DNA from: Desulfobaculum sp044987625
GTDB taxonomy: Bacteria > Desulfobacterota > Desulfovibrionia > Desulfovibrionales > Desulfovibrionaceae
DNA: 64,000 bases
Assembly: GCF_044987625.1 (NCBI RefSeq)
Contig: NZ_JBJDSB010000001.1
Span: 682,001 to 746,000, forward strand
Direction of reading: 5' to 3'
The position numbers and the translations under genes are program-made. A model generated the notes under the pieces. The model searched no databases and was not told the DNA's origin. It saw nothing but the letters and a program-made list of their open reading frames with translations. Positions 7,379 to 15,785 of the stretch are shown here, piece by piece (position 1 is the first letter of the stretch; the number at the start of each line of letters is the position of its first letter).

Positions 7379-9529
7379 CTAGGCGAAAATATCCAATCCG
7401 CCCTGGGAATTATTTACCTGATGCATGGTATTTTGCATTTCCCGGGCCAATCCTTCGCCGCCATCTTGGAGGCTCTTCCACATTCCACGTAACTGTCCGG
7501 AATTCTTCTGTTGTTGTGCAGAATTATGGTGCCCGGCGCCCTGCCAATTCTGGCCGAACTGGTCACCGGCAAGCTGGGTCTGCACCTCCAGCTTCTGCAC
7601 CCGAAGGCCCTGCTGCTGCAAAGTCTGCCGCAGGTGAGCCATCTGATCGCCCAGCACCTTGCTGGCCTCGTGCGAATCAACACGGATGACGGCAGAGACT
7701 TCCTTGTCCCGAACCGACAGCACCACGTTGAGCTTGCCAAGGTCAGCGGCGTCCAGCTTCAACGTCATCTGCTTCCGTCCTCCTGACAGATTCCGCAGCA
7801 TGGCGTTTTCCACCTGACGCATCAGCCGCGAAGACAGCTCCTTATTAAAGGCGCTCTCCCCGCTTCCAACGGTTTCAGCCTTGAGCAGGTTCTTGGTCGC
7901 CTCCGCGGCCTTCATGGCCTCGTTTGCGACAAAGGCCTGCTCCGCACCGTTGCCATCGGTCTTCACCTTGCCGAGAAAATCCATCCATGGATTCCGCTCG
8001 CCAGCGCTGGCTCCGGCACCCGAGTCCTTTCCTCCTGAAAAGCCCTCGCCGCCGTATCGGCCTGCGCCGCTGTCCGAACCGGTCTTTCCGTGACCAGCCT
8101 TGCCTTCCGTGGCGGATCGAACACCGGCATCCTTGCCAGCATCAGCATTCTTTCCAGCGAGTACGGCGCTCTTGACGTCCTTGTCCTGAGCGGTCCGTGC
8201 CGCGTCATCGGCAGACACGGTGGTCTTGCCGCTGTGGTCGGCCTTGGTCGAGGCTTCTGCGCCCTTGCCCGCCGCGGCTGCGGCGGCCTTCTTGCCGTCC
8301 ACGTTTTTGGGGTCGGCCTTCAGGACGCGCTCGGCAACGCTTTCGTCGCCGTCTGCGCCTGCCTTGGCGGCCTTATCCCCTTCGGCGGCGCGGGTGCGCC
8401 GCTCATGCTCGGCCAGAACCTTCTTGTTTCTGGCATCATTGTCCGCTCCGGCATCGGCCAGCTTGGCGTGCTCCGCACGCTCAAGGGCCTTCTCCAAAAC
8501 GGCGCCAAGAGATTCCTGCATCTTTCCGGCGGTGAGGGCGTCACCCTTCACGTCCGCGGCCACCTCCGACTTGAGCTGCGCCATAACCTGCCGCAGCCCA
8601 TCGGCGGTGAGTGTGACGTTTTGCTTATCGCCAATCAGCGACTTCAGGCGGGCTATGCCCTTTTCCGACAGCTTCACCACCTGCCCAAGCAGCTGCAATT
8701 CGCTGCTGGAAACATCGATCTGCGTCCCGGCCGGAACCGAGGCCAGCTTGTCCGACACCTGCTTCCACACGCTGGAGAACTTGCCCTGCGTCAGGTCACC
8801 CACCAGCCCCTCGGCCGCGCCGGGCGTGAACCCCATCTTCTGGAACAGGCTCTGGAGTTGGCGGGATTCGTCGGCGGTGAGCTTCACCACGGCGGAGTCA
8901 AGCGCGCCAAGGCGCGACGCCAGCGCGGAGACAAGCTGTCCCCACGTGACGCCGGCGTCACTGGCAATCTTGTCGCCAAGGGCGCGGATTTCCCTGTTCG
9001 TCAGCCCAAGGGCCTTCAGGTCGTCCTTCAGGTCGGCAAAGTCTTCCCGCGTCACCTTCAGACTCTTGATGTCCGAAAGCTTCTGCGCGCCGCCTTTGCC
9101 CAGCAGCCCAAGCAAAGCCGTCTTGCCCTTGCCCATGCCCTTTTCCGTACCAGCACCCGCCAGCGCCTGCAGAAGCATCACGGCATCCTTACCGCCCGAG
9201 GCGCGGGAGGCGCCATCGGCAAAGGACTCGCCAGCGCTCATCAGCGCACGGGCTTCCATGGCGGCATACTGCGCGGCCTCGCGCGAGCGGCGCAGGTCCT
9301 CGTCGCTGGCAAAGGAATCAAGGTTGCGCCCTTCCTCGTACAGGTGATTGCCGACGGACTGCGTCAAGCCGCGTTCCATACGGTCCTGAGCCAAGGCGTT
9401 GTATTGGGACATCTGGGTATCGAAATAACTGGCAAAGTCCCCGGGGCGGCGCTCGTAGCTCTCTTTGAGCTGGGCGTCGGTCCCGAAGACGTCGTTTGCC
9501 GAATCATTCATGGAAGGAAATATCTGCAT
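7379..9529 (-). CDS. fliK: Flagellar hook-length control protein FliK
   Basis: A 716-residue FliK-type ruler protein. The N-terminal 550 residues are Ala/Lys/Asp/Gly-rich and largely helical or disordered, as is common in FliK. The C-terminal Flg_hook domain (about 590-690) is clear: RKQMTLKLDAADLGKLNVVL, HEASKVLGDQMAHLRQTLQ, GLRVQKLEVQ. FliK sets hook length and switches export specificity. It is the first gene of the hook operon behind a sigma-54-type promoter at 9554-9570. The ATG at 9529 has GAGG about 10 nt upstream; the next ATG, 7 codons in, has no ribosome site. Confidence 0.9.
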   Translation of the reverse strand: MQIFPSMNDSANDVFGTDAQLKESYERRPGDFASYFDTQMSQYNALAQDRMERGLTQSVGNHLYEEGRNLDSFASDEDLRRSREAAQYAAMEARALMSAGESFADGASRASGGKDAVMLLQALAGAGTEKGMGKGKTALLGLLGKGGAQKLSDIKSLKVTREDFADLKDDLKALGLTNREIRALGDKIASDAGVTWGQLVSALASRLGALDSAVVKLTADESRQLQSLFQKMGFTPGAAEGLVGDLTQGKFSSVWKQVSDKLASVPAGTQIDVSSSELQLLGQVVKLSEKGIARLKSLIGDKQNVTLTADGLRQVMAQLKSEVAADVKGDALTAGKMQESLGAVLEKALERAEHAKLADAGADNDARNKKVLAEHERRTRAAEGDKAAKAGADGDESVAERVLKADPKNVDGKKAAAAAAGKGAEASTKADHSGKTTVSADDAARTAQDKDVKSAVLAGKNADAGKDAGVRSATEGKAGHGKTGSDSGAGRYGGEGFSGGKDSGAGASAGERNPWMDFLGKVKTDGNGAEQAFVANEAMKAAEATKNLLKAETVGSGESAFNKELSSRLMRQVENAMLRNLSGGRKQMTLKLDAADLGKLNVVLSVRDKEVSAVIRVDSHEASKVLGDQMAHLRQTLQQQGLRVQKLEVQTQLAGDQFGQNWQGAGHHNSAQQQKNSGQLRGMWKSLQDGGEGLAREMQNTMHQVNNSQGGLDIFA

Positions 9530-9553
9530 GTGTCGTGTACCTCGCCCTCTATG

Positions 9554-9570
9554 TTACAAAGCGCGTGCCA
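9554..9570 (-). promoter_or_regulatory. Sigma-54-like promoter of fliK-flgD-flgE
   Basis: Minus strand TGGCACG-N4-TTGTAA. The -24 half is perfect; the -12 half has T where the consensus C stands, with correct 10-nt spacing. It lies 25 nt before the fliK ATG, matching the flagellin promoter type. Confidence 0.75.
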
Positions 9571-9754
9571 AACACTATATGCCCATTATTTCAATAAGTT
9601 ACCTCCCACAAAGGGGCAGATATTGCCGCCCTGCTGGCGCACGCGCCCACGGAAAAATCCTCCGCAAGACCGGGCAGTTGGCAGAGTTTGCCTGCGCGGG
9701 CAGCGGGCGACTCTGCGCTCGGGACTGCGGCCCGCCAAGGCCCTGTGATGCCGC

Positions 9755-9784
9755 AAAAAAGGCCGCCGTTCCGAGGAACGGCGG
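9755..9784 (-). terminator. Intrinsic terminator of cstA
   Basis: On the minus strand a perfect inverted repeat of GGCCGCCGTTCC around a tight turn is followed by six T residues (plus-strand AAAAAA at 9755-9760). It lies about 60 nt past the cstA stop codon. Confidence 0.9.
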
Positions 9785-9845
9785 CCTTATGAGAGGCGGA
9801 GGGCGCGGTGCCCTGCGAGCTATGGAATCAGAACGTCGTCACGTT

Positions 9846-11282
9846 CTAGTTGCCGGACTTGCCAGCGGCGGCCAGCTGTGCGCCCTTGCCGAAGCAGTAC
9901 TTCACGAGGAAGAGAATCAGGGCGGCCACGGCGATGACAGCGCCACCGATGTAGGCCACGTCCAGAGGCAGATTGAAGCCAATCTTCGCCTGCAGGATAA
10001 AGGTGGCGGACACGGCGGTCATGAAGGTTGCCGGGATGGTGGCAATCCAGTGGAGCTTGCCGCTCTTCACGAGGAAGACCGCGGCGGACCACAGCACCAG
10101 CATGGCCAGCGTCTGGTTGGAGAAGCCAAAGTAGCGCCAGATGGTGGAGAAGTTCTGCGTGGAGATGATGTAGCCGAGGGCGAACAGCGGCACGGCAATC
10201 ATCAGACGCTTGGCAACTTCTGCCTGGTCCACCTTAAAGGCTTCCGCAAGGATGAGACGGGTGCTGCGGAAGGCGGTGTCGCCAGAGGTGATGGGCAGCA
10301 CGATAACGGCGATAACGGCGAGGAAGCCGCCCACCGGGCCGAGCAGCGTACGGGACACTTCGTCAACAACGGCGGAGGGGCTGCCAGCGGCGATAACGGC
10401 GCTCAGAGCCTCGGGAGAGTTGTAGAAAGACATACCAAGGGTGGCCCAGATAAGGCCGATGATGCCTTCAATAATCATTGCGCCGTAGAACACGGAGCGG
10501 CCTTCGCGCTCGTTCTTCACGCAGCGCGCCATCAGCGGAGACTGCGTGGAGTGGAAACCGGAAATCGCACCGCAGGACAGCGTGATGAACAGAAGCGGCC
10601 ACACGGGCTTGCCACCGGGGTGCAGGTTTGCGGTAACGTCAAGGTTCGGAAGAATGGTGTAGTCGCCGACAAAGAGGGCCACACACAGCGCGCCGGTCAT
10701 CACCAGCAGCAGCAGACCCATGGCGGGGTACAGGCGGCCGATGATCTTGTCGATGGGCAGGATGGTGGCGAGGAAGTAGTAGGCGAAAATACACGCCACG
10801 AAGATGCCGGTGTTGTAGCCGGTCAGACCCGTGAGCAGCTTGGCCGGGGCGAGGACGAACACCACGCCAACCAGCATCAGGAGCACAACGGAGAATACGC
10901 GCATGACCTGACGGGCGGTCATGCCCATGTATTCGCCCACAATCTCCGGCACGCTGGCGCCACCGTTGCGCACGGAGAGCATGCCGCTGAAGTAGTCATG
11001 CACAGCGCCGGCGAAGATACAGCCGATGACGATCCACACAAGCGCCACCGGGCCGTACAGGGCGCCGAGGATGGGGCCGAAGATGGGGCCGATGCCCGCG
11101 ATGTCCAGCACCTGAATAAAAATGAGCTTCCACTTGGGAAGGGGCATGAAGTCCACGCCATCCTGCTTGGTGTAGGCAGGAGTGGTGCGGTTCGGATCGG
11201 GACCCATAATACGGTCCACAATCTTGCCGTAGGTAAAGTAGCCCACGATAAGGGCGATCAAACACGCGAAAAAGAACAGCAT
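9846..11282 (-). CDS. cstA: Carbon starvation protein CstA family transporter (pyruvate/peptide)
   Basis: A 478-residue multi-span membrane protein of the shorter CstA class. Family motifs near the N-terminus include GIGPIFGPILGALYGP and VHDYFSGMLSVRNGG; further on FHSTQSPLMARC and ITSGDTAFRSTRLILAE are typical. E. coli CstA and BtsT are pyruvate/H+ symporters induced by carbon limitation. It follows a LytS/LytTR system on the same strand, which mirrors the E. coli BtsS/BtsR-BtsT arrangement, so pyruvate uptake is the preferred inference; peptide uptake is the older proposal for the family. A 379-bp leader region with direct repeats precedes it. Confidence 0.93.
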   Translation of the reverse strand: MLFFFACLIALIVGYFTYGKIVDRIMGPDPNRTTPAYTKQDGVDFMPLPKWKLIFIQVLDIAGIGPIFGPILGALYGPVALVWIVIGCIFAGAVHDYFSGMLSVRNGGASVPEIVGEYMGMTARQVMRVFSVVLLMLVGVVFVLAPAKLLTGLTGYNTGIFVACIFAYYFLATILPIDKIIGRLYPAMGLLLLVMTGALCVALFVGDYTILPNLDVTANLHPGGKPVWPLLFITLSCGAISGFHSTQSPLMARCVKNEREGRSVFYGAMIIEGIIGLIWATLGMSFYNSPEALSAVIAAGSPSAVVDEVSRTLLGPVGGFLAVIAVIVLPITSGDTAFRSTRLILAEAFKVDQAEVAKRLMIAVPLFALGYIISTQNFSTIWRYFGFSNQTLAMLVLWSAAVFLVKSGKLHWIATIPATFMTAVSATFILQAKIGFNLPLDVAYIGGAVIAVAALILFLVKYCFGKGAQLAAAGKSGN

Positions 11283-11400
11283 AGTTGCCTCCTCAAAGCA
11301 TCTCGCACCGGCCGCGCCGGGGGTTTCTTCTTACGCCCTCCTTCTACAACCAGTAAAAAAAGGCGCAAGACCCAAAGCGCGAAGTGTCGCTTCGAGGGGC

Positions 11401-11433
11401 TGAACTGCACGCAGCCGGGAATGAAATGCACGC
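11401..11433 (-). promoter_or_regulatory. Candidate LytTR-type operator (21-bp-period direct repeat)
   Basis: On the minus strand GCGTGCATTTCA (11422-11433) and GCGTGCAGTTCA (11401-11412) match at 11 of 12 positions, start to start 21 nt. LytTR regulators bind two direct repeats about two helical turns apart. It lies about 120-150 bp upstream of the cstA start, downstream of the LytTR regulator genes. Binding is inferred. Confidence 0.55.
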
Positions 11434-11573
11434 CCTTTTCACGCAGGCGTCACAGCGGGGCCAGAAAAGCACGTCGAATCCCGTCATACGGGCCTCTTTA
11501 CCCATCCGCTCCGCGCAGCGCGCCGGGGCCGCAACCATGCAACGCGCCGCCCGGTCACCATGCAAGCAACGCC

Positions 11574-11623
11574 AAGCGCCCCGGCTGGCCCTCCCCAACG
11601 GGACGGCGCAACCGGGGCGCTTT
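11574..11623 (-). terminator. Long-loop inverted repeat after the LytS-type kinase gene
   Basis: AAGCGCCCCGG and CCGGGGCGCTT form an 11-bp stem enclosing about 27 nt, 40-90 nt past the kinase stop. There is no T tract, so it may be a processing or attenuation structure rather than a terminator. Confidence 0.35.
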
Positions 11624-11662
11624 GGGCCGCCACACAAGGCGGCAGGAACAATGGCAGGGCCG

Positions 11663-13372
11663 CTAGGTGTCGGCCACGGTTTCGCTGCACCGGGGAATGC
11701 GGAAGCTCACCACGGTGCCCTTGCCGGGACTGCTGGCAATGCGCAGGCGGTGGCGCACGCCAAAGAGCTGCTCCAAGCGGTTGTTGCAGTTGGACAGTCC
11801 AATGGAGTCGCGGCGGGAGCCAAGGCCGCCCGCCAGCACCTTGGCCGCCTTTTCGGCCGACATGCCAAGGCCGTCGTCCTCCACGGTGACCACAAGCTCG
11901 TCCTCCTCCACACGGGCCACAAGCCGAACAAGGCCGCCCTCCTCCTTGCGGGAGATGCCGTGGCGGATGGAATTCTCCACCAGCGGCTGGATAAGCAGCG
12001 ACGGCACCCGCCACTGGTAGCACTCGTCCGCAATGTCAATCTCCACCCGCACGCGCTCGCCAAAGCGCGCCTGCTCAATGGTCAGGTACGAGCGCACCTG
12101 CTCCACCTCTTCGTCAAGGCCCACAAACCCGCGCGAATCGAGATTCTTGCGCATAAAACTGGCAAGATTTTTCAGCAGTTCCCGCGCGCGCTCCGGACTG
12201 GTGCGGCAAAAGGAGGCGATGGTGTTGAGGGAATTGAACAGGAAATGCGGGTTGATCTGGGCCTGCAAGTGGCGGATTTCCGCATTGGCCCGTAGTTGGG
12301 ACTGAATCTGGATGTCCTCCAGCTCCAGCTGGGTGGAGAACAACTGCGCAAGGCCCTTGGCCAGCTCAAAGCGCACCTCGTCCAACATGGCGCGGCGGCT
12401 GCCGTAAAACTTGAGGGTTCCCACGATGCGCCCGCCCTTTTGCAGAGGCACGATGATGCCGGAGCGGAAGGGGCAGTTTTTATGGTCGCACCCAATGCTT
12501 CCGGCCCGCCGTTGGTACACGGGAGTGCCCGTATGCAGCACCTCGCGCGTGGACTGCGTTCTAATGGCGCGACCGGGCAGGTGATGGTCCGCGCCTTCGC
12601 CAACGTGGGCAAGCACGTTGTCCGTATCCGTAATGGCGACGGCGGCCACGCCCACACGCTCGTAGATAATCTTTGCCGTGGCGTTGGCGGCGTCGGGATT
12701 CAGCCCCGTGCGCAGATGTCCCACGGTGTGGTTGGCGATGGAAAGAATATCATGGGCGGTGCTGGACTCGCTCTTCTCGCGGTGGCGGGAGAGGAGCTTG
12801 ATGGTCTGTACAAACAGCCCCGCGCCAATGGTGTTCACCAAAATCATGGGCAGGGCAATGAGTTCCACCAGCTCCACAGCGCTATGGAAAGGCCGCGAAA
12901 TAATAAGGATGAGGGTCATGTGCAGCACCTCGCCCGCAAAGGCGATGCCCGCGGCGTAGCGCCAGTCGAGGCGGCGCTCGCCAAGGCGCGTCGCCATAAA
13001 GCCCGCCACAGTGCCCTCAATGATGGTGGCCAGCCCGCACGGCAGCGCCGAGAACCCGCCCACGTCAATGAGAATGCGGTGTCCGCCCGCAATCAGCCCG
13101 GCGGCCATGCCCACAAGCGGACCACCAAACAGCCCGGCCGGAACCACGCTCATGGCGCGCAGATTGGCTACGCTGTTGAACACCATATTGCCGCTGTAGG
13201 TGCCCATGATGCCGAACGCGCCGAACAGCAGAATCTGGAACACCCGGTTGGCCTTGCCGGGATGCTTCAGCCCCATCTGCCGAACGGGATTGAAATGCAG
13301 CAGCAAAAAGGCAGCGGCAATGATGAGCCCGAACCGCTCCACAAGGGAGAAGAGAAGGACTCCGATTGTCAT
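11663..13372 (-). CDS. LytS/BtsS-type sensor histidine kinase
   Basis: A 569-residue membrane sensor. The first about 190 residues form several hydrophobic spans of the 5TMR-LYT type (with GTYSGNMVFNSVANLRAMSV and GGPLVGMAAGLIAGGHR). A GAF-like domain (about 220-350) follows, then the His_kinase block LQAQINPHFLFNSLN with His376, and a C-terminal ATPase domain (NSIRHGI, DDGLGM, GLSNCNNRL). The ATG at 13372 is preferred over a longer reading because GGAG is 9 nt upstream and the protein then begins directly with the first span. It lies between its LytTR regulator (131-bp gap) and cstA; BtsS of E. coli senses pyruvate, and that role is inferred here. Confidence 0.9.
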   Translation of the reverse strand: MTIGVLLFSLVERFGLIIAAAFLLLHFNPVRQMGLKHPGKANRVFQILLFGAFGIMGTYSGNMVFNSVANLRAMSVVPAGLFGGPLVGMAAGLIAGGHRILIDVGGFSALPCGLATIIEGTVAGFMATRLGERRLDWRYAAGIAFAGEVLHMTLILIISRPFHSAVELVELIALPMILVNTIGAGLFVQTIKLLSRHREKSESSTAHDILSIANHTVGHLRTGLNPDAANATAKIIYERVGVAAVAITDTDNVLAHVGEGADHHLPGRAIRTQSTREVLHTGTPVYQRRAGSIGCDHKNCPFRSGIIVPLQKGGRIVGTLKFYGSRRAMLDEVRFELAKGLAQLFSTQLELEDIQIQSQLRANAEIRHLQAQINPHFLFNSLNTIASFCRTSPERARELLKNLASFMRKNLDSRGFVGLDEEVEQVRSYLTIEQARFGERVRVEIDIADECYQWRVPSLLIQPLVENSIRHGISRKEEGGLVRLVARVEEDELVVTVEDDGLGMSAEKAAKVLAGGLGSRRDSIGLSNCNNRLEQLFGVRHRLRIASSPGKGTVVSFRIPRCSETVADT

Positions 13373-13503
13373 AGATTTGCTCCGGGAAAAACGTTGGGCA
13401 GGGGAACACACGCGTCCCGCACCGGAAGGCAGGAATACCACCACCGGCGCGCCGCGCGCAAGGCCGTGGACACCGGCCCGAAAACACAGGAAAAAGACAG
13501 GCC

Positions 13504-14298
13504 CTACAGCCCGAGGCGTTCCTTGAAGCCCGCCACGCGCGCCCGGCTCACCGTCACCTCGGTGCCCTCGGCGTCGTCAAGGACGATATTGTACTTGCCG
13601 TGGAACCACGGCGAAAACTCGCGCACATGGGACAAATTCACCAAAACGCTGCGGTTGACGCGGTAGAAGGAATGGTTCTCAAGGCGCGACTCCAGCCTGT
13701 CGAGGGTCATACCGCCGTGGCATGGGGCGCTAAGCGCTCTGGTATGCGCCACCACCTTTTTGCCGTCGGCGCGGATGAGCACCACATCCTCCGGAGCCAC
13801 CAGCACCACGCGCCCGCCCTGCTCCAGCGCAATGCGCGTGAGCTGCGGGGACAGCCCCATGCCCTCCAGCACGCGTTCCAGATTGCGCTGCACCTCGCCT
13901 GCGGCTTCGGCCCCGGCCTCGCCCGTACGCTCGCGCACGCGCTCCAGACACTGCTCAAGGCGCTCCTCGGAGACAGGCTTCAGCAGATAATCCACCGCGT
14001 TGGCCTCAAAGGCGCGGATGGCGTATTCGTCAAAGGCCGTCGCAAAAACGAACAAGGGCCGCGGCTCCATGTGCATGGTCTCGGCCACAACGTGAAAGCC
14101 GTTGCGTCCGGGCATCTCGATGTCCAAAAACACCACGTCCGGCTCCTCGGCCTCAATGAGCGCCACCGCCTCCGTGGCCGAAGCGGCCTCGCCCACCACC
14201 TGAACGTCCTCGAACCGGGACACCAGATAGGCCAGTTCGTCCCGCGCGGGCGGCTCATCGTCCACTATGACAACCCGAATGTGCTTTGTCTCCGTCAT
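13504..14298 (-). CDS. LytTR family response regulator (BtsR/LytT type)
   Basis: A 264-residue response regulator. The receiver domain (1-125) has the acidic pocket VDDE, phospho-acceptor Asp59 in DVVFLDIEMPG and a conserved Lys in YLLKP. The C-terminal LytTR DNA-binding domain (about 155-264) contains HSFYRVNRSVLVNLSHV. ATG at 14296-14298 has GGAG 7 nt upstream; a GTG four codons earlier is less likely. It precedes its kinase and cstA in the same direction and is the expected binder of the direct repeats before cstA. Confidence 0.92.
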   Translation of the reverse strand: MTETKHIRVVIVDDEPPARDELAYLVSRFEDVQVVGEAASATEAVALIEAEEPDVVFLDIEMPGRNGFHVVAETMHMEPRPLFVFATAFDEYAIRAFEANAVDYLLKPVSEERLEQCLERVRERTGEAGAEAAGEVQRNLERVLEGMGLSPQLTRIALEQGGRVVLVAPEDVVLIRADGKKVVAHTRALSAPCHGGMTLDRLESRLENHSFYRVNRSVLVNLSHVREFSPWFHGKYNIVLDDAEGTEVTVSRARVAGFKERLGL

Positions 14299-14327
14299 CG
14301 TCTGCTCCACGCGTTGGCGAGTCTCAC

Positions 14328-15779
14328 TTACCGCGCCGCGTCTGCGCGGCTTCTGTACGGTTCATCCAGCGCAATAAGGTGCTCCGCCGCCTCCAAACAC
14401 TCCCGGAAGGCCGGACGCGACCAGTCGCTGTTGGCAAGGTGCATCTGGCACCAGCTCCGCAGGGGCAGCATCGCCGGGATGGAGGCCTTCCAGAATCCCG
14501 CATCAAGACGCACGCCGTCCCGCAGGGCCGGACCAAGGTCGCGGCTAAAGCCCACAACGGACGCGGCCATGGCCTCGCGCACGCGCGGGGCCGCAGCGGC
14601 AAGCTCAGCATACGCACGCGCCGCTCGTCCGTCATCCCACGCCCCAAAGCGCTCGCCCCAAAAGGCCCGCCAAAAGCGGCTCACCAGCTCGCGCGTGGTG
14701 GGCGTGTGGTCCTTCAATACCGGACGCAGGTCGTACAAGCCGTCCGCCGTATGCGCCGTGCGCAGCACCTCCAGCCCGGCAAAGCGCAGGCTGTCCAGCC
14801 GCGCGCCGCCGCGTGTGGCAATGCGGTGGGCAATGACCGCAATATCCCGCGCCCGCATGCCGTCCTTGCAGCACGGGCTGGGCCGTGTGCATTCCCAGCA
14901 TCCCACACAGCTCATGCGCCGCCGCACCACGTAGTGCCCGGGCTGATACGGCCCGGTCTCCCACGCGCTCACGTTGCCCATGGACAGATTCAGCGTCCGC
15001 AGGCCACTCCACGCGGCAAGGTGCATCGGGCCGGTATCCGGCGTAATAAGCAGCCCCATGGCCTGACCGGTGTAAACAAGCTCGGACAGCGACAGCGTCC
15101 CCGCAAGGTTGAGCAGCGTTGGGGGCAGGCCCTTGGCAACCTCGGCAGCAAGGTCCTTTTCCGCCGGACCACCAAGCAGGATGGGGCGCATGCCCCGGTC
15201 CAGCAAATGGCGGGCAAGACGGATCCAAAATCCCGCGTCCGGACGCTTCAGCGCGTCGCTGGCGCCAAGAAAGAGGCCAACCGTACGCTGGGACTCGGGC
15301 GTCAGGGTCCGGGGGGCTGGCCAATGCGTGCTGCCCATGAGGGCCGTCGGCACGCAATCCAGCGCGTTCAGGTCCGCCCAATGAAAGAGATTATGCCGGT
15401 TGCCGCCAACAAGCGTGGTCCGGTAGAGCTGCCACGCCCCGCGCACATAGTGCGAGCCGTCCGCGCTCTGCACGGGGCCTAGGGTCTCCTCGGCGCGCAG
15501 GTCATGGGCAAGGCGCGCGGCGCGGGCATCGTAGCTGAGGTTGACCACCAGATGGAAGCTCTGCTGGCGCAAATGGCGCAGGGCCGCGTCATCCCAGCCA
15601 AAGTACACCACATTGGGTCCAATGGGCATAATATGGCGCGAGAACATCTCCTCCGCGGCCACCCACACCGGATGACCGGGATACTGCCGCGACAGCCACA
15701 GCATCAGGGGAAAGGACATGACAAGGTCGCCCATGCGCAGGGTTTGCAGCACGAGGATTGGCTTTTTCTGCTCCGCCAT
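14328..15779 (-). CDS. Glycosyltransferase family 9 (heptosyltransferase-like) protein
   Basis: A 483-residue GT9-type protein. The N-terminal domain starts ILVLQTLRMGDLVMSFPLM, the usual heptosyltransferase opening; the C-terminal nucleotide-sugar-binding part has VGLFLGASDALKRPDAGFW and LLITPDTGPMHLAAW, the family motif. An extra C-terminal region of about 130 residues (after a Cys-rich MSCVGCWECTRPSPCC) is beyond normal heptosyltransferase length. It follows a CgeB-like glycosyltransferase by 6 bp and motAB, which suggests surface or flagellin glycosylation as well as the usual LPS-core role. The acceptor is unknown. Confidence 0.8.
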   Translation of the reverse strand: MAEQKKPILVLQTLRMGDLVMSFPLMLWLSRQYPGHPVWVAAEEMFSRHIMPIGPNVVYFGWDDAALRHLRQQSFHLVVNLSYDARAARLAHDLRAEETLGPVQSADGSHYVRGAWQLYRTTLVGGNRHNLFHWADLNALDCVPTALMGSTHWPAPRTLTPESQRTVGLFLGASDALKRPDAGFWIRLARHLLDRGMRPILLGGPAEKDLAAEVAKGLPPTLLNLAGTLSLSELVYTGQAMGLLITPDTGPMHLAAWSGLRTLNLSMGNVSAWETGPYQPGHYVVRRRMSCVGCWECTRPSPCCKDGMRARDIAVIAHRIATRGGARLDSLRFAGLEVLRTAHTADGLYDLRPVLKDHTPTTRELVSRFWRAFWGERFGAWDDGRAARAYAELAAAAPRVREAMAASVVGFSRDLGPALRDGVRLDAGFWKASIPAMLPLRSWCQMHLANSDWSRPAFRECLEAAEHLIALDEPYRSRADAAR

Positions 15780-15785
15780 GCCGCC

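Larger units (their letters stand above)
9530..9845. other. fliK upstream / cstA downstream intergenic region
   Basis: Holds the hook-operon promoter at its left end and the cstA terminator at 9755-9784. The sequence between them has no convincing gene or other motif. Confidence 0.7.
11283..11662. other. cstA regulatory region
   Basis: A 380-bp gap between the kinase gene and cstA. It holds a ribosome site next to cstA (GAGGAGG), the direct repeats at 11401-11433 and a long imperfect hairpin at 11574-11623. No ORF in it has a coding signature. Confidence 0.6.

Noticed and set aside
9465..11666. Plus-strand frame of 733 aa opposite cstA
   Set aside because: Composition (His, Gly, Glu-rich with no hydrophobic pattern) is that of an antisense frame; cstA on the minus strand is well supported.
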